From NCBI GenBank assembly GCA_023261685.1, contig JAHFOM010000033.1, forward strand, positions 1 through 9,018: a DNA stretch of 9,018 nucleotides. The letters run 5' to 3'. The notes beneath the pieces were generated by a model that had not been told where the DNA came from, did not search any database, and saw only the letters and a list, made by a program, of their open reading frames with translations. A program made the translations under genes and the position numbers. Below are positions 5,330 through 9,018 of this stretch, one piece after another (position 1 is the stretch's first letter; every line of letters starts with the position of its first letter). The stretch comes from Candidatus Moraniibacteriota bacterium. Its GTDB lineage: Bacteria > Patescibacteriota > Minisyncoccia > Moranbacterales > UBA1568.

Positions 5330-7360
5330 ATGCTAGCTAACTTCGTGAAAGTTTTTAGAAATAAAAAAGTCCAAGGAGTGCTTGGACTTTTGTTTTTTCT
5401 TTTCTTCTTTAGTATTTCCGGCGCTTCTGCTCAGAGTGGGCGCAGTTATTCTTATGATGAGATACGCTATGCTATCCATATTAATAAAGACTCCACGGTA
5501 AATGTAAAAGAGTACCAGACTTTTCGTTTTATCGGAGAATATCATCAGGGCTGGCGAAATATTCCCAAAAAAGGCATTGATGACCTGAGAGATGTGACTG
5601 TTGTTGATACGATGACAGGAAAATCATTTCTTTACTCCGCACAGCGCCTTGTCAAAACTGATCCGGCTAGTTGGGGGAAATACACTACTTTTTTTGAGAA
5701 TGGCGAGTATATCATCGAATGGTACTATGATGCCGAGGATGTTGTCAGAACGTACGAACTCGGCTACACGCTCCACGGAGCAATCGGTTTTTATGCCGAT
5801 CACGACGAACTGTACTGGAATCTCTTCACCGATTACGCTGTACCGATAGGGAGAGTCGAGGCGGTAGTCTCTCTTCCGCAGTCGGTAGCCAAGGAGTTAC
5901 TGCAAGCATCACTCTACGTTACTCCGCAACCGCTCAATCGTCAGAATGCCGTGTGGTCCCTCATTCCGACTGAGAAAGGGCTTGCGTTCAGATTCTTTTT
6001 TCTGAGTGTTCCAGCAGGTGCCGATATGACGATCGCCCCGGGCTGGCCCAGAGGTATCGTGGATCGGAGTGCGTACTGGCAATCGTGGTTTTTGATGTAT
6101 TGGGGGTATATCGGTGCCGGTATAGTGGCTCTGCTCACGGTTATTGCTATCGTTCTTCGGTGGTTTTTAACCGAGCGTTATCATACTGGGCGCGGAGTGA
6201 TTATTCCGGAATATGCACCGCCGAGAGAGCTACCGCCAGCTATGGCGGACATCTTGGTCCACGAGAAACTTTCCCCACGGGCATGGTCCGCCACCGTGAT
6301 TGATCTCGCTATCCGCGGCTATCTTAAGATTGAGGAGAAAGAAAGAAAAGGCTTAAGATTTGCACCGATGACGTTTATTGTTTTTGTTCTAGGGGTTTTA
6401 GTATTTTTGATAACTCTTGTTACTTTGGTAGAAAAGGTTTCATCTGTACTTTGGATCTTTATTGGGGTTTCCTTTTTTATCTTACCGTCGCTTCCTTTTT
6501 TCAAGGATCTGATCGAAAAGTTTTCATCAGAAAAATCATTCAAAGGTCTTTTTTTGAAACAGGATTATGTTTTGACAAAAATGGATGTTGTTAAGGTAAA
6601 CACAAAAGTACTTCAGGAGTATGAAAAAAAGTTTCTTGATGCAATTTTTGAGGGTTCAACTTTTTTTGATACAGAAGAAGTGAAAAAAAATTCTGCCAAA
6701 AAAATGCTGCTTTCCGGTGTTATTAAAAAGTTAGAAAAAGATCTACAACAAGAGGTGGTTAAAGATGTACCAGTCTACGTTGTCGGATTTCGTATGTGGA
6801 GAATCTTGAAGACTATTTTAGTGACAGTGGGCATAATGATTTTTTACGGAGCATTCCCATTTCTTTCAGATTTTTCTTTTGTTGATATGGAAATAGCCTT
6901 TTGGCTTATAACGGTATATTGTGTTGTTGTGTTCTTACTCTTTTTCTTTTTTAACCCGCGTCTCAATAGGGAAGGGCAAGTTCTGAGGGAAGAATGGCTT
7001 GGTTTCAAGCTCTATCTTGAAACGGCCGAACGATATCGGATGCAGAATCTGACTCCGGAAACATTTGAAAAGTATCTTCCCTACGCGATTATTTTCGGCG
7101 TCGAGAAAAAATGGGGAAAAGCTTTTGATACTGTCAGAGTACCGGAGCCGGTGTGGTATAGCGGTTCACCGATGACTATGGGTACGTTATCTGGGGCGCC
7201 TTCACAAGCTTTTTCTCCTGCAGTTTTCTCTGCTTCTTTCAGTTCCGCTTTTTCTTCATCCTTTTCTAGTTCCGGTGGTGGTGGAGCTTCCGGTGGTGGG
7301 GGAGGTGCCGGAGGCGGTGGCGGCGGCGGTGGCGGCGGCGGTGGCGGCGGGGCAAGCTGA
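5330..7360 (+). CDS. DUF2207 membrane protein with signal peptide and Gly-rich tail
   Basis: The role of DUF2207 proteins is not established; they are predicted envelope proteins often near lemA. The protein has 676 residues. The signal peptide is 1-35 (basic KVFRNKK, then GVLGLLFFLFFF, likely cleaved after ASA). The outer domain is about 36-245 (FRFIGEYHQGWRNIPKKGI, ELYWNLFTDYAVPIG). Membrane helix 1 is about 255-279. The conserved SPRAWSATVIDLAIRGYLKI is at 315-334. Further hydrophobic helices lie at about 346-365, 371-391, 490-511 and 522-541, then the conserved EEWLGFKLYLETAERYR (554-570) and LPYAIIFGVEKKWGKAF (583-599). The tail is Ser/Phe-rich then almost pure Gly. The lemA stop TAG overlaps an AGGA just before this ATG, suggesting translational coupling. 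The helix pair at 346-391 looks like an insert, and the middle is AT-rich (20 G+C of 60 at 6361-6420). A terminator-like hairpin lies in the signal-peptide codons. Confidence 0.9.
   Translation: MLANFVKVFRNKKVQGVLGLLFFLFFFSISGASAQSGRSYSYDEIRYAIHINKDSTVNVKEYQTFRFIGEYHQGWRNIPKKGIDDLRDVTVVDTMTGKSFLYSAQRLVKTDPASWGKYTTFFENGEYIIEWYYDAEDVVRTYELGYTLHGAIGFYADHDELYWNLFTDYAVPIGRVEAVVSLPQSVAKELLQASLYVTPQPLNRQNAVWSLIPTEKGLAFRFFFLSVPAGADMTIAPGWPRGIVDRSAYWQSWFLMYWGYIGAGIVALLTVIAIVLRWFLTERYHTGRGVIIPEYAPPRELPPAMADILVHEKLSPRAWSATVIDLAIRGYLKIEEKERKGLRFAPMTFIVFVLGVLVFLITLVTLVEKVSSVLWIFIGVSFFILPSLPFFKDLIEKFSSEKSFKGLFLKQDYVLTKMDVVKVNTKVLQEYEKKFLDAIFEGSTFFDTEEVKKNSAKKMLLSGVIKKLEKDLQQEVVKDVPVYVVGFRMWRILKTILVTVGIMIFYGAFPFLSDFSFVDMEIAFWLITVYCVVVFLLFFFFNPRLNREGQVLREEWLGFKLYLETAERYRMQNLTPETFEKYLPYAIIFGVEKKWGKAFDTVRVPEPVWYSGSPMTMGTLSGAPSQAFSPAVFSASFSSAFSSSFSSSGGGGASGGGGGAGGGGGGGGGGGGGGAS
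5365..5399 (+). terminator. Intrinsic-terminator-like hairpin inside the start of the DUF2207 gene
   Basis: AAAAGTCCAAG (5365-5375) pairs perfectly over 11 bases with CTTGGACTTTT (5381-5391) around a GAGTG loop, followed by G and a T-run (5393-5398) and more T/C-rich sequence. It lies 35-62 bases after the DUF2207 ATG, inside the codons for the signal peptide. It may partly terminate lemA transcripts (attenuation) or be a terminator absorbed into coding sequence. Confidence 0.65.
7316..7351 (+). repeat. Three 12-base GGT/GGC tandem repeats coding polyglycine
   Basis: Three copies of GGTGGCGGCGGC run in frame (the last ends GGG), encoding residues 663-674 of the DUF2207 protein, all Gly. More irregular Gly codons precede them from about 7275. 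The G-rich strand could slip during replication, so length may vary between strains. Confidence 0.85.
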
Positions 7361-7443
7361 AATGCAGGGTTTTTTCTGATGATTGGAGTAGTCTATTATT
7401 ATACTGCTCGCTCCTTTGTGAATAGGTTTTCTCCTTTTTGTGC

Positions 7444-7472
7444 TGTACAAAAATCACCAGAAAGTGTAGAAT
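7444..7472 (+). promoter_or_regulatory. Candidate promoter for htpX
   Basis: TGTACA (7444-7449), a 17-base spacer, then TAGAAT (7467-7472). The predicted start falls near 7479-7480, directly before an ATG at 7481 that opens a 12-codon frame overlapping the htpX start. The -35 match is only partial (4 of 6). The rest of the 155-base gap after DUF2207 shows no clear terminator. Confidence 0.4.
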
Positions 7473-7515
7473 GTAAGCCAATGGAGGAGAGAATATCGTT
7501 ATTTATAGAAAGACT

Positions 7516-8406
7516 ATGACGCTCTACGATCAATATGACAAGAATATCCGGCTGACGTGGGTGTACATCACGCTGTTTTTGGCGTTTGTCATCGGTGTCG
7601 GCTACGTGTTTGCCGGTGCGATGCAGTCGAGTGGGATTTTGTATTTTGCGGTGGCTTTTTCAGTGCTGACCAGTGTTGCCTCGTATTGGTGGAGCGACAA
7701 GATAGTGCTTTCGATGAGCGGTGCCAAAGAGCTGACCTTTGAAAGTCATAAAGAAATCTATCGGCTGGTAGAAAATCTCGCTATTACTGCCGGACTGCCG
7801 ATACCCAAGATCTATTTCATCGAGGACACCGCGCTCAACGCCTTTGCCACGGGACGCGATCCTGAGCACGGCGTCATCTGTCTCACCACCGGCATTATGG
7901 ATCGTCTCGACAAGATGGAATTGGAAGGCGTTATCGCGCACGAGCTTTCCCATATCGGCAATCGCGACACGCTCCTCTCGACGGTCGTGGTGATTCTCGT
8001 CGGATTCGTGGCGCTTTTGGCGGACTGGTTCCGGCACTGGGCGTGGTTCGGTGGCAATCGCGACAGTGAAAACCGCGGACAGCTACAAGTGATTCTGATG
8101 GTAGCGGCGATCATTCTTTCCATTCTGGCTCCGCTGGCGGCGCTCCTGATTCAGCTGGCTATTTCGCGCAAGCGGGAGTTTCTGGCGGACGCATCCGGCG
8201 CCCTCCTCACGCGCTACCCGGACGGGCTCGCGAGCGCGCTTCAGAAAATTTCTGGTGATACCGAACCGCTCGAAGCCGCCAATCGCGCTACCGCACACCT
8301 CTACATCGCCAATCCTTTCAAGGGGAAGAAAATCGTGAAGCTCTTTATGACACATCCGCCTATTGAAGAGCGCATCGCCGCGCTCCGAGGAATGAATATA
8401 AAGTAA
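7516..8406 (+). CDS. htpX: M48 family membrane zinc metalloprotease HtpX
   Basis: HtpX degrades damaged or misfolded membrane proteins with its zinc site on the cytoplasmic side. The product has 296 residues, normal for HtpX. Membrane helices lie at about 14-34, 42-58, 154-170 and 190-212. The zinc motif is HELSH (142-146), with His142 and His146 as ligands and Glu143 as catalytic residue; the third ligand is Glu221 in SRKREFLADASGA. The family segment LPIPKIYFIEDTALNAFATG (94-113) and the ending LFMTHPPIEERIAAL (276-290) are clear. No close Shine-Dalgarno is seen: GGAGGAG (7483-7489) lies 26 bases upstream, within the 12-codon frame MEERISLFIERL whose TGA overlaps this start as ATGA. The gene follows lemA-DUF2207 but probably has its own promoter. 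In other bacteria htpX often responds to envelope stress; that is not visible here. Confidence 0.95.
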   Translation: MTLYDQYDKNIRLTWVYITLFLAFVIGVGYVFAGAMQSSGILYFAVAFSVLTSVASYWWSDKIVLSMSGAKELTFESHKEIYRLVENLAITAGLPIPKIYFIEDTALNAFATGRDPEHGVICLTTGIMDRLDKMELEGVIAHELSHIGNRDTLLSTVVVILVGFVALLADWFRHWAWFGGNRDSENRGQLQVILMVAAIILSILAPLAALLIQLAISRKREFLADASGALLTRYPDGLASALQKISGDTEPLEAANRATAHLYIANPFKGKKIVKLFMTHPPIEERIAALRGMNIK

Positions 8407-8507
8407 AATTTTCAATTTCTAATTTTCAATTTTCAAACAATGAATCAATTTCTTCATTCCAAGATGAAACTATTGGGAATTATTTAGAAATTGAAAATTG
8501 AAAATTT
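8406..8507. repeat. Inverted AATTTTC-type repeats between htpX and the last gene
   Basis: The left arm (8406-8436) is made of AATTTTC-like words; the right arm (8484-8507) is the same words in reverse complement (GAAATTGAAAATTG). TTCAATTTCTAA (8411-8422) is perfectly complementary to 8484-8495. About 47 bases lie between the arms. The structure could end htpX transcription, although it has no GC-rich stem. It uses the same repeat word as the in-gene copy at 1938-1965. Confidence 0.7.
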
Positions 8508-8514
8508 CCCTCCT

Positions 8515-9018
8515 ATGTCCTCTCCCTATCAGGATTTTGTCAAAAAGGCCAAGGAGCGTTTTCTAGAAAAACAGCAAAGAAAAGCATCTGGTACCGGAGC
8601 GTATCAATTCACCCTCCACTCCCAGTACAAGATGCAACAGTACGGACTGAGCGAACAGCGGGTACGAAATGTCATCCGCAATCCCAAGCGGAGGGAGGTA
8701 GGCATCGTTCCACGGACGGTTGCCGTGATGCAACCGGTATCACCGAAGAAAGTCAGCGGTGAAAAAGGAAAGCCGATGAAGGAAGTGTGGAAACAGGAAA
8801 TCTGGGTGATGTTCGTTAGACAGGGGTCAGGGTCAAGGGTGCAGGGTTCAGATAAAAGAAGCCTAAGCCCTAATTCCTCAACCCTTACCCCTCTTAAAAT
8901 CATCAGTGCCTGGCGCTATCCGGGGATGAGTCCCAAGCGTGATCCGATTCCGCCGGAGATTTTGCGGGAATTGGAAGAGGGGAGTATACTGGAAGCGGAA
9001 AATGATAACTTTTTGTAG
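8515..9018 (+). CDS. Small basic protein of unknown function, weakly DUF4258/RelE-fold-like
   Basis: I do not recognise a named family with certainty. From ATG 8515 the product has 167 residues and ends at the last bases of the window. Residues 1-25 are a charged helix. FTLHSQYKMQQYGLSEQRV (32-50) then RNVIRNPKRREVG (51-63) resembles the 'H...M..RgIs...v..vl.nP' pattern of DUF4258-type proteins, which share a fold with RelE-like toxins. Two strand-like segments follow, EIWVMFVR (95-102) and LKIISAWRYPG (127-137). Between them lies a Ser/Gly-rich stretch (about 103-126) encoded by a GGGTCA-type repeat. The end is acidic. A TTG start at 8491 is open, but those codons are part of the AATTTTC repeat, so 8515 is preferred. 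No antitoxin-like partner is visible in the window, and a toxin role is not supported by catalytic residues. Confidence 0.7.
   Translation: MSSPYQDFVKKAKERFLEKQQRKASGTGAYQFTLHSQYKMQQYGLSEQRVRNVIRNPKRREVGIVPRTVAVMQPVSPKKVSGEKGKPMKEVWKQEIWVMFVRQGSGSRVQGSDKRSLSPNSSTLTPLKIISAWRYPGMSPKRDPIPPEILRELEEGSILEAENDNFL
8821..8892 (+). repeat. GGGTCA-type imperfect inverted repeat inserted in the last gene
   Basis: The left half is iterated GGGTCA/GGGTTCA-like words (8822-8850) and the right half is the complementary CCCTAA/ACCCTTACCCCT type (8867-8892). AGGGGTCAGGGT (8822-8833) matches the reverse complement of 8881-8892 at 11 of 12 positions. The frame is kept; the insert encodes a Ser/Gly/Pro-rich stretch between two strand-like segments. 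Confidence 0.7.

Noticed and set aside
7361..7420. Terminator after the DUF2207 gene near a T-run at 7371-7376
   Set aside because: Only a 3-4 base stem can be drawn before the T-run, and the better stem around 7384-7408 has no T-run after it.
7256..7481. Minus-strand frames coding His/Arg or Ala/Thr-rich repeats
   Set aside because: These are the antisense readings of the polyglycine repeat of the DUF2207 gene and have no start context or homologous motif.
8515..9018. Type II toxin of a toxin-antitoxin pair
   Set aside because: No small partner gene is next to it in the window, and no catalytic residues of RelE-type toxins can be pointed out.

Overview
The window looks like a chromosomal segment of a small-genome, uncultivated bacterium, most likely Candidate Phyla Radiation/Patescibacteria. 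This is an inference from three things. First, there are short AT-rich or simple tandem repeats (AATTTTC, AACAGTC-like, GGGTCA-like) both between genes and in frame inside genes. Second, there is a shortened MurE-type ligase beside a FemAB-type transferase. Third, Shine-Dalgarno sequences are weak or missing at most starts. The standard bacterial code fits: TAA, TAG and TGA all end genes. No plasmid, phage, CRISPR, tRNA or rRNA feature is visible.

Left part (1-2800). The 3' end of holA (DNA polymerase III delta) converges on rpsT (ribosomal protein S20). The space between their stop codons is filled by a terminator hairpin nested in a longer imperfect palindrome. rpsT and ruvA diverge from a roughly 200-base region where two opposed candidate promoters share one -35 sequence. 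ruvA is followed closely by a FemAB-family gene.

Middle (2800-4620). A MurE-like Mur ligase follows the FemAB gene by 11 bases, giving a likely ruvA-femX-murE transcription unit. It ends at a strong bidirectional terminator facing a small DUF212 (YuiD-like) membrane protein on the minus strand. FemAB and MurE together point to peptidoglycan stem and cross-bridge building. The MurE specificity motif lacks the arginine typical of meso-diaminopimelate enzymes.

Right part (4620-9018). lemA, a DUF2207 membrane protein with a Gly-rich tail, and htpX (M48 membrane protease) form a cell-envelope cluster. lemA and DUF2207 are 6 bases apart, and an intrinsic-terminator-like hairpin lies inside the DUF2207 signal-peptide codons. 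After htpX comes a repeat-rich spacer and a small basic protein of unknown role, weakly like the DUF4258/RelE-type fold.

The main points for follow-up are: three simple-repeat insertions that keep the reading frame in two proteins; the terminator hairpin inside DUF2207; the unusual MurE motifs next to FemAB; and the shared divergent -35. I see no clear new defence or mobile system. Nothing was tested beyond reading the sequence.
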